From an uncultured Woeseiaceae bacterium (GTDB lineage Bacteria > Pseudomonadota > Gammaproteobacteria > Steroidobacterales > Woeseiaceae), in assembly GCA_947258565.1 (NCBI GenBank), contig CAMYJB010000005.1, forward strand, positions 108,217 through 172,216: a stretch of 64,000 nt of DNA. The letters are read 5' to 3'. The position numbers and the translations under genes were made by a program. How positions within the stretch are numbered: the first letter of the stretch is position 1; the number at the start of each line of letters is the position of its first letter. A model generated the notes under the pieces. The model ran no database searches. It worked only from the letters and a program-made list of their open reading frames with translations, and was not told where the DNA came from. Below, piece after piece: positions 9,188-17,477 of the stretch.

Positions 9188-10540
9188 ATGAACATATTGA
9201 GCCGAATTACCCCGAAACTCTGTCTCGCTATCGTTGCGACGGTGCTTGCGGCCGGCGGTGCATTCGCACAGGACGACGAGCGCGCGGAACGCGACGCGCA
9301 AAAGACCAAGCAGGCACAGGCGGTCAGCAAAGAGGTCTACGACAAGATCCAGAAAGCGCAGGAACAGGTCGACGCGAAAGACTACCAGGGTGCCCTGCGG
9401 GCTCTGAACAACCTGTACAACCCCGATAAGCTGACCGAGTACGAGCAAGCCAATGTGCTCAACTACATCGGCTTCGTCTACTACAACATGGACGACGTGC
9501 CAAACGCGATCAAGACCTATGAAAAGATGGTCGCGATTCCCAGTCTCGAGCCGCAGATGGCGAAGCAGACAACGTACACGATGGCACAGCTCTACACGAT
9601 GGAAGAGAAGTACCAGAAGGCGCTCCAGACGCTCGATAAATGGTTCACAATGGAGACCAATCCGGCTCCTGAGCCCTTTATCCTGAAGGCGCAGAACCTC
9701 TACCAGGTGCAGCGCTACAAGGACATGATCGAGCCGATCAAGAATGCAATGCGCGTCGCGCGGGAGCGGGACAAGCCTGTCAAGGAAGACTGGTATGTAC
9801 TCCTCAATTTCGCGTATTTCCAGCAAGAGGACTACAAACAGGTTCGCGACATCCAGAAGATCCTGCTCGCGACCTGGCCCAAGAAGCGCTACTGGTTCTC
9901 GCTCGCGGGTGCTTTCACGGAGCTCGGCGAGGATAACAACCTCATCGCCGCCTACGGTTCTGCACACGACCAGGGCATGCTGGAAAAAGAATCCGAGCTG
10001 GTGACCATGGCGCAGCTCTACATGCAGGCGGAGGTACCTTACAAGGCGGCAACCATGCTCGAGCGTGAGATGGAGTCCGGCCGCGTTTCGAAGACCGCGA
10101 AAAACTACCGATTGCTGTCGCAGGCATGGATGCTGTCGCAGGAGGACGAGCGTGCAGTGCCCGCGCTGAAGGAAGCCGCGAGGCTGAGCGATGATGGCGA
10201 ACTCGACGTACGCCTCGGCAACACCTACCTGAACCTCGGTAACTACGACGAGTGCATCAACGCCGTGCAGGCGGGGCTGCGCAAGGGCGGCCTCAAGAAC
10301 GCCGACAATGCCCAGATTTCATTGGGCATGTGCTTGTACAACAAGCGCCGCTACCAGGCGGCCATCGAGGCATTTCGCGCCGCGTCCAAGACCACTCGTT
10401 CGCGCAAGATCGCCCAGCAGTGGATATCGGTTATCAATGCCGACATCGAGCGCAATGAGCAGATTCGCCTCGCCCAGGAGGCCGCGAACAAGAAGCGCAA
10501 GGAAGTCGAGGCTCGCCGCAAGCAGGCTGACCGCGCCTGA
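9188..10540 (+). CDS. Periplasmic tetratricopeptide repeat protein
   Basis: 450 residues: a signal peptide (AAGGAFAQDDE, cleavage near residue 28) followed by TPR-like helix pairs across almost the whole chain, for example ANVLNYIGFVYYNMDDVPNA and ISLGMCLYNKRRYQAAIEA, and a highly charged Lys/Arg/Glu-rich tail. It is the last gene of the DUF3450-ttpC-exbB-exbD-exbD-tonB cluster, 51 bases after tonB. TPR proteins are interaction scaffolds; I infer a periplasmic adaptor for the TonB complex. No catalytic motif is visible. Confidence 0.85.
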   Translation: MNILSRITPKLCLAIVATVLAAGGAFAQDDERAERDAQKTKQAQAVSKEVYDKIQKAQEQVDAKDYQGALRALNNLYNPDKLTEYEQANVLNYIGFVYYNMDDVPNAIKTYEKMVAIPSLEPQMAKQTTYTMAQLYTMEEKYQKALQTLDKWFTMETNPAPEPFILKAQNLYQVQRYKDMIEPIKNAMRVARERDKPVKEDWYVLLNFAYFQQEDYKQVRDIQKILLATWPKKRYWFSLAGAFTELGEDNNLIAAYGSAHDQGMLEKESELVTMAQLYMQAEVPYKAATMLEREMESGRVSKTAKNYRLLSQAWMLSQEDERAVPALKEAARLSDDGELDVRLGNTYLNLGNYDECINAVQAGLRKGGLKNADNAQISLGMCLYNKRRYQAAIEAFRAASKTTRSRKIAQQWISVINADIERNEQIRLAQEAANKKRKEVEARRKQADRA

Positions 10541-10586
10541 CCGGCTGTTGCGCCGGTGCGCGGCGCCGTTACAACACTCGATACGT

Positions 10587-10620
10587 TAGGGGCGTTGACC
10601 TGAGAGGGTCAACGCCCCTA
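10587..10620. terminator. Perfect 14-bp hairpin after the TonB operon
   Basis: TAGGGGCGTTGACC and its exact complement GGTCAACGCCCCTA flank a 6-base loop (TGAGAG). It sits 46 bases after the TPR gene and before the ferredoxin gene. Neither strand has a clear T-run after it, so it may be a terminator of low U content or an mRNA-stabilising or processing hairpin. Confidence 0.55.
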
Positions 10621-10639
10621 TAGTTCGCGGCTTTGGAAA

Positions 10640-10975
10640 ATGACAGCCAGCTCCATGCCCAAGATTACCTACATTTCTCCCGACGGCACCCGTAAGGAAG
10701 TGGACGTTGAAAACGGCTACTCGGTCATGGAAGGGGCCATCAACAACAACGTCGAAGGCATCGTCGCCGAGTGCGGGGGGGCGTGTGCGTGCGCCACGTG
10801 CCACAGCTATATCGACGAGGCCTGGCTCGACAAGATTCCGTCCATGGATGACATGGAAGACAGCATGCTCGATGCCGCATTCGAGCGTAAAGCGAACAGC
10901 CGCCTTACCTGCCAGATAGAGGTGAACGATTCACTGGACGGCCTGGTCGTACACGTCGCCGAGAACGACTACTGA
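10640..10975 (+). CDS. [2Fe-2S] ferredoxin, adrenodoxin/putidaredoxin type
   Basis: 111 residues with the plant/vertebrate-type ferredoxin fold and cysteines in [15 protein letters not shown] (C-x5-C-x2-C) plus a fourth in LTCQIEV, the spacing of adrenodoxin, putidaredoxin and terpredoxin-like ferredoxins. Such ferredoxins pass electrons to cytochrome P450 or other oxygenases; no P450 or ferredoxin reductase is nearby, so the partner is unknown. An internal Met at residue 6 (MPKITYIS, base 10655) is an equally good start. The gene stands alone, convergent with the acyl-CoA dehydrogenase. Confidence 0.9.
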   Translation: MTASSMPKITYISPDGTRKEVDVENGYSVMEGAINNNVEGIVAECGGACACATCHSYIDEAWLDKIPSMDDMEDSMLDAAFERKANSRLTCQIEVNDSLDGLVVHVAENDY

Positions 10976-10978
10976 AAC

Positions 10979-10995
10979 CGGCGCCGTGTGCGCCG
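10979..10995. terminator. Small GC-rich hairpin between convergent genes
   Basis: CGGCGC-CGTGT-GCGCCG directly after the ferredoxin stop codon and before the end of the convergent acyl-CoA dehydrogenase gene. No T-run is present, so termination is only suggested by position. Confidence 0.35.
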
Positions 10996-11003
10996 CTCCG
11001 ATG

Positions 11004-12170
11004 CTACCGCAGGCCCGTTTCCAGTCGGCCGATGACCATGCGCTGGATTTCGCTGGTGCCCTCATAGATTTCCGTAATCTTCGCGTCGCGAAAATAGCGC
11101 TCGAGCGGCAGCTCCTTGCTATAGCCCATGCCGCCGTGAATCTGGACAGCCTGGTGGCTGACCCACATGGCGGTCTCTGACGCGAACAGCTTGGCCATAC
11201 TCGCATTGAGCGTATTTTTCTGCCCGGTCTTCTTGCATTCGGCTTTACCCCAGGCAGCCTGCATGACGAGCAGCCGCGATGCTTCGATTCGCGTTCTCAT
11301 GTCGGCCAGTTTGTTCTGGATGGACTGGAACGTGCCGATGGCCGCCCCGAACGCCTTGCGCTCCCGCGAGTATTCGAGCGCCGCATCGTATGCAGCTCGC
11401 GCAATTCCCAGCGATTGAGCGGCGATGCCGACGCGTCCAGCGTCCAGAACCGTCATCGCGATCTTGAATCCCTGTCCCTCGTCACCGATCCGGTCCTCGA
11501 CCGGGCAGCGGTAGTTTTCGAGTTCGATCTCGCAGGTTGCCGAGGCCCGTATTCCGAGTTTCGGTTCCAATTTGCCGCGAAGATAGCCTTCCGCTTCCGC
11601 GTCGACTATGAACGCGCTGATGCCTTTCGACTCGCCGTCCACACCCACGGTCTGAGCAAAAAACACGACGTATCTGGCCACAGGCCCCGACGTAATCCAG
11701 GACTTCTTGCCATTGATCGTGTAGTGGGTGCCGTCTTCCGAGAGTACGGCTTTGGCCCGCATCGCACCTGCATCGGATCCGGACTGCGGCTCGGTCAGTG
11801 CGTAGGCGCCGTTCATTTCGCCGGACGCGACCGGGACGAGGTATTTCTGCTTCTGCTCCTCGGTCCCGAACTCGAGCAATGGCACGCCGAACAGCGAGTT
11901 ATTGACCGAGATAATGGTCCCGTGGGCTGCATCCGCCGCCGAAATTTCCTCCATCACGAGCGCGTAGCTGATCGGGTCGAGGCCAGAGCCGCCGTATTCC
12001 TCGGGAATTTCGATCCCCATGAAGCCCAGTTCGGCGGCCGCCCTGATCGTCTGCGACGGAAACTCGCCGCTACGATCGAATTCCGCCGCAACCGGCGCTA
12101 TCTCGTTCCGGGCAAATTCGCGAGCCGCATCACGAATCATCTGCTGTTCTTCAGTAAGTGAAAAGTCCAT
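11004..12170 (-). CDS. Acyl-CoA dehydrogenase
   Basis: 388 residues, FAD-dependent acyl-CoA dehydrogenase of the short/medium-chain type. It oxidises acyl-CoA to enoyl-CoA and hands electrons to ETF. Seen: N-terminal helical domain (MDFSLTEEQQMIRDAARE), ALTEPQSGSDAGAM, WITSGP, and the C-terminal IHGGMGYSKELPLERYFRD with the catalytic Glu in EIYEGTSEIQ (about residue 370). Start at 12170 is supported by GGAGGCGTC just before ATG; the frame continues open upstream but without family similarity. etfA and etfB lie about 700 bases away on the same strand and likely provide its electron acceptor. The chain-length preference cannot be read. Confidence 0.93.
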   Translation of the reverse strand: MDFSLTEEQQMIRDAAREFARNEIAPVAAEFDRSGEFPSQTIRAAAELGFMGIEIPEEYGGSGLDPISYALVMEEISAADAAHGTIISVNNSLFGVPLLEFGTEEQKQKYLVPVASGEMNGAYALTEPQSGSDAGAMRAKAVLSEDGTHYTINGKKSWITSGPVARYVVFFAQTVGVDGESKGISAFIVDAEAEGYLRGKLEPKLGIRASATCEIELENYRCPVEDRIGDEGQGFKIAMTVLDAGRVGIAAQSLGIARAAYDAALEYSRERKAFGAAIGTFQSIQNKLADMRTRIEASRLLVMQAAWGKAECKKTGQKNTLNASMAKLFASETAMWVSHQAVQIHGGMGYSKELPLERYFRDAKITEIYEGTSEIQRMVIGRLETGLR

Positions 12171-12341
12171 GACGCCTCCTGATTGCAGCGCAGCATTATA
12201 CGGCTTGCGGCACACCGGCGACATTGTTGCGAACCGAAAAAGCCCGCCCACGCATGACTACGGCCGTACCAGCGATTATCATTCCGGGCTAGACGTGGGC
12301 CGATTCACGGCTTCGCTACACGATCAGACCAGGAGAACTGA

Positions 12342-12824
12342 ATGACTATTCAAGCGGGAGACAAGATGCCGGGCGGCACCTTCGGTGTCATGACCGACAC
12401 GGGCCCGGGAGCGATTTCGACGGACGACCTGTTTTCAGGCAAGAAAGTAGTACTGGTGTCGGTACCGGGCGCATTCACGCCGACCTGTTCGATGAATCAC
12501 CTGCCGGGATTTGTCGACCGCGCGGAAGAAATTTTGGCGAAAGGCGTCGACACGATCGCTTGCATGGCGGTCAACGACGTGTTCGTCATGGATGCCTGGG
12601 GCAAGGACCGCGGTGTCGGCGACACGGTCATGATGCTGGCCGACGGCAACGGCGACTACGCCCGGGCACTGGGGCTGGAAATGGACGGCACGGGCTTCGG
12701 CATGGGCATGCGTGGCCAGCGATTCGCGTTGATCGTGGACGACGGCACCGCGACCCACGTGGCGGTTGAAGCACCGGGTCAGTTCGAGGTCAGCAAAGCC
12801 GAGGCGATCCTCGACGCCCTCTAG
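12342..12824 (+). CDS. Peroxiredoxin, Prx5 (AhpE/PMP20-like) family
   Basis: 160 residues matching the peroxiredoxin-5 group. The peroxidatic Cys is residue 49 in [10 protein letters not shown], with the supporting [11 protein letters not shown] region and a conserved R in [14 protein letters not shown]. It would reduce H2O2 and organic peroxides with glutaredoxin or thioredoxin. AGGAGAACTG precedes the ATG. It sits alone between divergent and convergent fatty-acid oxidation genes, a sensible place for a protein handling peroxide from flavoprotein turnover; that link is inference. Confidence 0.93.
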   Translation: MTIQAGDKMPGGTFGVMTDTGPGAISTDDLFSGKKVVLVSVPGAFTPTCSMNHLPGFVDRAEEILAKGVDTIACMAVNDVFVMDAWGKDRGVGDTVMMLADGNGDYARALGLEMDGTGFGMGMRGQRFALIVDDGTATHVAVEAPGQFEVSKAEAILDAL

Positions 12825-12835
12825 ACAATCAGGCC

Positions 12836-12857
12836 GCGGCGCCCGGGAGGGCGCCGC
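12836..12857. terminator. GC-rich hairpin between peroxiredoxin and etfA
   Basis: GCGGCGCCC-GGGA-GGGCGCCGC, a perfect 9-bp stem with a 4-base loop lying between two convergent genes. It lacks a T-run; it may act as a bidirectional transcription stop. Confidence 0.45.
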
Positions 12858-12861
12858 CCGT

Positions 12862-13803
12862 TCAATCCAGTGCCTCGGTAAGCTCGGGCACGACGTTGAA
12901 AAGGTCGCCCACCAGGCCGATGTCCGCGACTTCGAATATCGGCGCCTCCTCGTCCTTGTTGATTGCAACAATCGTCCCCGCGTCCTTGATCCCAGTCAGG
13001 TGCTGGATGGCGCCGGAGATGCCGATCGCAATATAGAGATCCGGCGCGATGATCCGCCCGGTCTGGCCCACCTGCATCTCGTTCGGCACATAACCGGCAT
13101 CGACGGCGGCGCGCGAAGCACCGACGCCGGCTTCGAGTTTGTCTGCAAGCCTGTAGATCAGGTCGAAACTCTCCTCGCTGCCGAGGGCCCGCCCGCCGGC
13201 TACGACACGTGATGCCGATTGCAGGTCAGGCCTGTCGGACTTACCGGTTTCGCTCGCGATGTAGCGCGTGTGCTCAGGGACATCCGCGGACACTTCCAGA
13301 GTCTCTACCGGAGCGGAATTGCCCGCGCTGACGGCACGAAAGGATGCCGTCCTGATGGTCGCAACCACCGGCACTCCGGCCGGCACCTCGACGGTGACCA
13401 CCGCACTGCCGGCGTAAATCGGACGCTTGAATGTACGCTCGCCCTCGACGCTCATGATGTCGCTGACCTGGTTGACCCCGAGGAGGGCAGCCACTCGCGG
13501 CATGAGGTCCTTGCCGAAGGTCGTGGACGGGCCGAAGATGTAGTCGTAGCTGTCGGCCATCGCGACAATGTGCGGCGCGAGCACCGCGGCCAGGGCGCCG
13601 CGATTTGCTGCGCTGTCATTGCTGAGTACCCGGCTGACCGATTCCAGGCTCGCCGCTTCTGCTGCCACGTCGCCCGCATTCTCGGCGAAGACGGCCACGT
13701 CGATCTCTGCGCCGGCTATTTCCGCCGCACAGGCGACACACTTCGCGGTACTGGGGCTCAGGCTCGTGCCATTGTGCTCGGCGATCAACAGTATCCTGGC
13801 CAT
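12862..13803 (-). CDS. etfA: Electron transfer flavoprotein alpha subunit
   Basis: 313 residues. EtfA holds FAD and, with EtfB, carries electrons from acyl-CoA dehydrogenases to ETF:quinone oxidoreductase. Seen: N-terminal Rossmann-like domain ([12 protein letters not shown]), and the C-terminal FAD-binding region with [38 protein letters not shown] and the closing [20 protein letters not shown]. Its ATG overlaps the etfB stop by one base (TAATG), showing translational coupling and equimolar synthesis. The usual partner etf-QO gene is not in the window. Confidence 0.96.
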   Translation of the reverse strand: MARILLIAEHNGTSLSPSTAKCVACAAEIAGAEIDVAVFAENAGDVAAEAASLESVSRVLSNDSAANRGALAAVLAPHIVAMADSYDYIFGPSTTFGKDLMPRVAALLGVNQVSDIMSVEGERTFKRPIYAGSAVVTVEVPAGVPVVATIRTASFRAVSAGNSAPVETLEVSADVPEHTRYIASETGKSDRPDLQSASRVVAGGRALGSEESFDLIYRLADKLEAGVGASRAAVDAGYVPNEMQVGQTGRIIAPDLYIAIGISGAIQHLTGIKDAGTIVAINKDEEAPIFEVADIGLVGDLFNVVPELTEALD

Positions 13804-14552
13804 TACAGTAATCCCTTGTCTTTCAGTGCGCCGACGAGGCCCGCAACGTCGTCGACCATGATGCCCCGCTCACGGGCGGCAGGTGATTCGAAGCTGGTCT
13901 CGGCAATCGCCGGGCTCTCCGGCAGCGAAAGTTCAGCCAGGGGTACCTGGTCGAGCGGTTTCTTTTTCGCTTTCATGATGTCCGGGAGCTTCACGTAGCG
14001 CGGCTCATTGAGGCGCAGGTCCGCGGTGATTACGGCGGGCAGGTCGACCTCGATCACATCGAGCCCCGCGTCGACCTCGCGCGTCACGCGGACTGTGCTG
14101 CCGCTGAATTCGAGCTTCGATGCGAAGGTTGCCTGCGGCCGGCCCCAGAGTGCGGCGAGCATCTGGCCGGTCTGAGCGTTATCGTTGTCGATCGCCTGCT
14201 TGCCCAGGATCACCAGTTCAGGATTCTCGCGATTGACGATCTCGAGCAGGGCCCGGGCACAGCTCAGTGGATCCGGCACGTCCCCCGTCTCGACCAGGAT
14301 AGCCCGGTCGGCCCCCATCGCAAGCCCCGTTCGCAGCTGCTGTTGTGCATCGCCCGATCCGATCGACACGACGACGACCTCGTTTGCCTCGCCGCGCTCC
14401 TTGATGCGCAGCGCTTCCTCGAGGGCGATCTCGTCGAAGGGATTGATGCTCATCTTGACGCCTTCCGTCTCCACGCCGCTGCCGTCACCCTTGACGCGCA
14501 CGCGAACGTTGTAGTCCACCACTCGCTTCAGGCCTACCAGAATTTTCTCCAC
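13803..14552 (-). CDS. etfB: Electron transfer flavoprotein beta subunit
   Basis: 249 residues starting at a GTG (V/MEKILVGLKRVVDYNVRVR) with GGGAG eight bases upstream. Seen: MSINPFDEIALEEALRIKE, the AMP-binding GMGADRAILVE-type region, and the recognition-loop consensus VILGKQAIDNDNAQTGQM, followed by LPAVITADLRLNEPRYVKLPDIMKAKKKP. EtfB binds AMP and docks to dehydrogenases. It is first in the etfBA operon; 125 bases separate it from the divergent sulfurtransferase gene, so its promoter lies there. Confidence 0.96.
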   Translation of the reverse strand: MEKILVGLKRVVDYNVRVRVKGDGSGVETEGVKMSINPFDEIALEEALRIKERGEANEVVVVSIGSGDAQQQLRTGLAMGADRAILVETGDVPDPLSCARALLEIVNRENPELVILGKQAIDNDNAQTGQMLAALWGRPQATFASKLEFSGSTVRVTREVDAGLDVIEVDLPAVITADLRLNEPRYVKLPDIMKAKKKPLDQVPLAELSLPESPAIAETSFESPAARERGIMVDDVAGLVGALKDKGLL

Positions 14553-14677
14553 CAGACTGTCTCCCTTGCTTCAGAATGCTCGCCGGGCAGGCGCCCGTCG
14601 GCAGACGGGATCGCTATTGTCTACGAGGCTACCGGGGTGTACAAGGCGTGAAACTACAGCATTTTGGGTATTGACAA

Positions 14678-15547
14678 TTGGACAGTGCGTTACGAAACAG
14701 TCTCCTGACCAGCGCGGCCGAACTGGCGTCCGGCAGCGAAAACCGGCAGCTCCGCATCATCGACTGCCGATTCGACCTCATGGCACCGCACGCAGGCCGC
14801 GCCGCCTATCTCGAGGCTCATATTCCCGGCGCCGTCTATGCGGACCTGGACAAGGATCTCTCCGGCCCGATAACGCCGCATAGTGGGCGACATCCTCTGC
14901 CGAAGGTCGCAGATGCCGAGGCCGTGTTTTCCCGGCTCGGTATCGACGCGGACGTCGACGTCATCTGCTATGACGCAACCGGTGGAGCGATCGCCTCCCG
15001 CGCGTGGTGGTTGTTGCGCTGGCTCGGGCATCGAAATGTCACGGTGCTGGACGGCGGACTGCCGGCCTGGCTGGCCCGCAAGCTGCCGCTCGAGTCAGGA
15101 GAGCAAGCGGTAGCCCGTCGTGATTTCCGGGCCGTGGCAGATCCGGCGCGGGTACTGAAGACCATGGAAATCGTCGCCGGCCTCGATGGCAAGGGCGAAT
15201 GCCTGCTGATCGATGCCCGGGACGGTGCGCGGTTTCGCGGCGAGGCAGAACCGATCGACTCCAGGGCAGGGCACATACCGGGAACCGGGAACCTGCCTTT
15301 CACCGACTGCCTGAGGGAAGACGGTACCTGGCTGGACGGTGACACTCTGCGAGAGTTAATGGAGCCGTTGCTCGGTGCGGACGAGAGCGTGCCGTGGGGC
15401 GTTATGTGCGGCTCCGGAGTGACTGCGTGTCACGTTGCGATTTCGGGGCTCCTGGCGGGCTACAGAGAGCCTCGCGTCTATGTCGGCTCCTGGAGCGAGT
15501 GGATCCGTGATCCCACGAGGCCGGTCGGATCATCGGCCGCAGTATAG
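14678..15547 (+). CDS. sseA: 3-mercaptopyruvate/thiosulfate sulfurtransferase
   Basis: 289 residues with two rhodanese domains. The N-terminal one (about 10-140) is structural; the C-terminal one has the active-site loop MCGSGVTACH with catalytic Cys. CG-S-GVTA is the 3-mercaptopyruvate sulfurtransferase version rather than the CRKGVTA of thiosulfate sulfurtransferase, so mercaptopyruvate is the likelier sulfur donor. The start must be TTG (14678), because an in-frame stop codon lies two codons earlier. The gene is monocistronic, divergent from etfB. Confidence 0.9.
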   Translation: MDSALRNSLLTSAAELASGSENRQLRIIDCRFDLMAPHAGRAAYLEAHIPGAVYADLDKDLSGPITPHSGRHPLPKVADAEAVFSRLGIDADVDVICYDATGGAIASRAWWLLRWLGHRNVTVLDGGLPAWLARKLPLESGEQAVARRDFRAVADPARVLKTMEIVAGLDGKGECLLIDARDGARFRGEAEPIDSRAGHIPGTGNLPFTDCLREDGTWLDGDTLRELMEPLLGADESVPWGVMCGSGVTACHVAISGLLAGYREPRVYVGSWSEWIRDPTRPVGSSAAV

Positions 15548-15680
15548 GTAGAAATGCGGCCACGAATTCTGCGGAACAGGCGTAAACTTAACGCCGGATC
15601 CGGTACTCGACCAGCGGCTGCGGAGCTGGCCTCGAAACACGGGCAGGATCGCTTGAAACGCGGGAACCGCTCACCAATAA

Positions 15681-16148
15681 ATGTTTTTAAAACAGCTATT
15701 TATCGTATTTTTATCAAGTAATTTGATAGCATGTGCCGGCTCAGCTGAACCCTCGCGGGAGGGCCATTCGGACCCGGTCACGGCGCGTCCGGATTGCATC
15801 TCGACAAGGACTATCCGAGACTATCGGGTACTGGACGATGCCAACCTCGTGGTAACGGCGCATGCCGGCCGTAAGTACCACATCTGGCTCAGTCGCCGAG
15901 CGGTCGGCCTGAGGGCATCCTGGAAAATCGGATTCCGGTCCACGAACGGCCGGGTATGCGGCGGATTCGACGATATCATTGTCGATGATGGCTTCGGCCC
16001 CGAACGCATCCGCATGGCGGGCATCAGGGAATTGACGCCCGAAGAATACGACAACTTACTGGTCCGGTTTGGTAAACGAGAACCGGCCACAGAACCGGCC
16101 CCGGCGATCGACAGTGTCGATAGCGCCGAGGTGGAAGAGCTGGACTGA
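15681..16148 (+). CDS. DUF6491-like lipoprotein
   Basis: 155 residues with a lipoprotein signal (hydrophobic stretch then LIAC, Cys 18). The mature part contains DCISTRTIRDYRVLDDANLVV and a later CGGFDDIIV, the pattern of the DUF6491 family, a group of small envelope proteins of unknown function common in Xanthomonadales-like bacteria. The tail is Pro/Glu-rich and acidic. No enzyme motif is visible. The upstream 130 bases are AT-rich close to the start. A strong terminator follows. Confidence 0.78.
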   Translation: MFLKQLFIVFLSSNLIACAGSAEPSREGHSDPVTARPDCISTRTIRDYRVLDDANLVVTAHAGRKYHIWLSRRAVGLRASWKIGFRSTNGRVCGGFDDIIVDDGFGPERIRMAGIRELTPEEYDNLLVRFGKREPATEPAPAIDSVDSAEVEELD

Positions 16149-16207
16149 CGTGTCTGCGTACAGACGGACATGTCGGTCACGCAATCCGCAATCTCCGTGC
16201 GGACCCG

Positions 16208-16238
16208 CCCGGCCAGCTTCACAGCTGGCCGGGTTTTT
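16208..16238 (+). terminator. Rho-independent terminator after the DUF6491-like gene
   Basis: Perfect 10-bp stem CCCGGCCAGC / GCTGGCCGGG with loop TTCACA, followed by TTTTT. It ends transcription before the CoA-transferase gene, whose ATG is only 19 bases after the T-run, so the latter needs its own promoter within or upstream of the hairpin. Confidence 0.9.
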
Positions 16239-16256
16239 AGTGCCCGGAGCTAAAGC

Positions 16257-17477
16257 ATGAGCGGTCCCCTGTCGGCGATCCGCGTGCTCGATCTTTCACG
16301 GGTTCTGGCGGGGCCGTGGGCGACCCAGTTGCTTGGTGATTATGGCGCCGACGTGATCAAGGTCGAACGTCCCGGTGCCGGCGACGATACCCGGCAGTGG
16401 GGTCCGCCCTGGCTGCGGGAAAAAGCCGGCGGTGCCGGGCGCGAATCCGCCTATTTCCTTGCCACGAATCGCAACAAGCGCTCGCTCACCCTGGAGCTGT
16501 CGTCCGCCGCTGGCCAGCGCCTGATCCGTGAGCTCGCCGCACACGCCGATGTCATTGTCGAGAACTTCAAAGCCGGCACGCTCGAGCGTTGGGGGCTGAA
16601 CGTCGATGAGCTGCGGCACGACAACCCGGGCCTGATCGTTTGCACGATTTCGGCGTTTGCCCGCGATAGCACGCGGGCCGGCGATCCAGGCTACGATGCA
16701 ATGATCCAGGCTGCGGGAGGCCTGATGAGCATCACCGGGCCGCCTGACGCAGACGGCGGCGAGCCGCAAAAGGTCGGTGTCGCAATTGCGGACATCATGT
16801 GCGGCATGTACGCCGCTACAGCGATTATCGCGGCCCTGCACGAACGGTCGGGCAGCGGCCGGGGCCAGTCAATAGAAATACCGCTTTACGACAGCCAGGT
16901 CGCGTGGCTCGCAAACCAGGCCATGAATTTCCTCGTTGGCGGCACGGTTCCGGGCCGGCTCGGCACGGCGCATCCGAATATCGTCCCGTACCAGGCTTTC
17001 CGGACCGCCGACGGTTTCATCATGGTCGCGGTGGGCAACGACCGTCAGTTCGCCGACTGCATGCGCTGTTGCGGCATGCCCGAGCTTGCCGGGGACCCCC
17101 GCTTTCAGCGCAACGAGGACCGCCTCGCCAACCGCGTGGAACTCGTCGCGCTGATGAGCACCGCGCTCGAGCAAGAGACGTCAGATCACTGGCTGCGCGG
17201 ACTGGCGGAATCCGGCGTACCGTGCAGCCCGATAAACGACGTTGACGAGGTGTTTTCCAGCGCCTACGCGGCCGAGTGCGGACTCGTCCGGAGCTTGCCT
17301 CACCCATACGACAACACGCTGCCCACGGTTGCCAACCCCGTCAGATTCTCGTCCGGCGAGGTCAGTTACCATTCGGCACCGCCGTTGCTCGGAGAACACT
17401 CCGGGGAAGTATTAGCGGACTGGTTGGGCTATTCTGAAGAGACAATTTCACAGCTGAGAGAAGCGGGAACGATTTGA
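16257..17477 (+). CDS. CaiB/BaiF family (class III) CoA-transferase
   Basis: 406 residues. Class III enzymes move CoA between an acyl-CoA and a free acid through an aspartyl-CoA intermediate. Seen: IRVLDLSRVLAGPWATQLLGDYGADVIKVE near the start, NRNKRSLTL, the catalytic-Asp region AGDPGYDAMIQAAGG (Asp about 147), and the C-terminal RNEDRLANRVEL and VPCSPINDVDEV. The loop before the Asp reads SAFARDSTRAGD rather than the usual SGFGQTGPY, a modest oddity. Its last four bases overlap the start of the aminotransferase gene. The substrate cannot be predicted. Confidence 0.92.
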   Translation: MSGPLSAIRVLDLSRVLAGPWATQLLGDYGADVIKVERPGAGDDTRQWGPPWLREKAGGAGRESAYFLATNRNKRSLTLELSSAAGQRLIRELAAHADVIVENFKAGTLERWGLNVDELRHDNPGLIVCTISAFARDSTRAGDPGYDAMIQAAGGLMSITGPPDADGGEPQKVGVAIADIMCGMYAATAIIAALHERSGSGRGQSIEIPLYDSQVAWLANQAMNFLVGGTVPGRLGTAHPNIVPYQAFRTADGFIMVAVGNDRQFADCMRCCGMPELAGDPRFQRNEDRLANRVELVALMSTALEQETSDHWLRGLAESGVPCSPINDVDEVFSSAYAAECGLVRSLPHPYDNTLPTVANPVRFSSGEVSYHSAPPLLGEHSGEVLADWLGYSEETISQLREAGTI

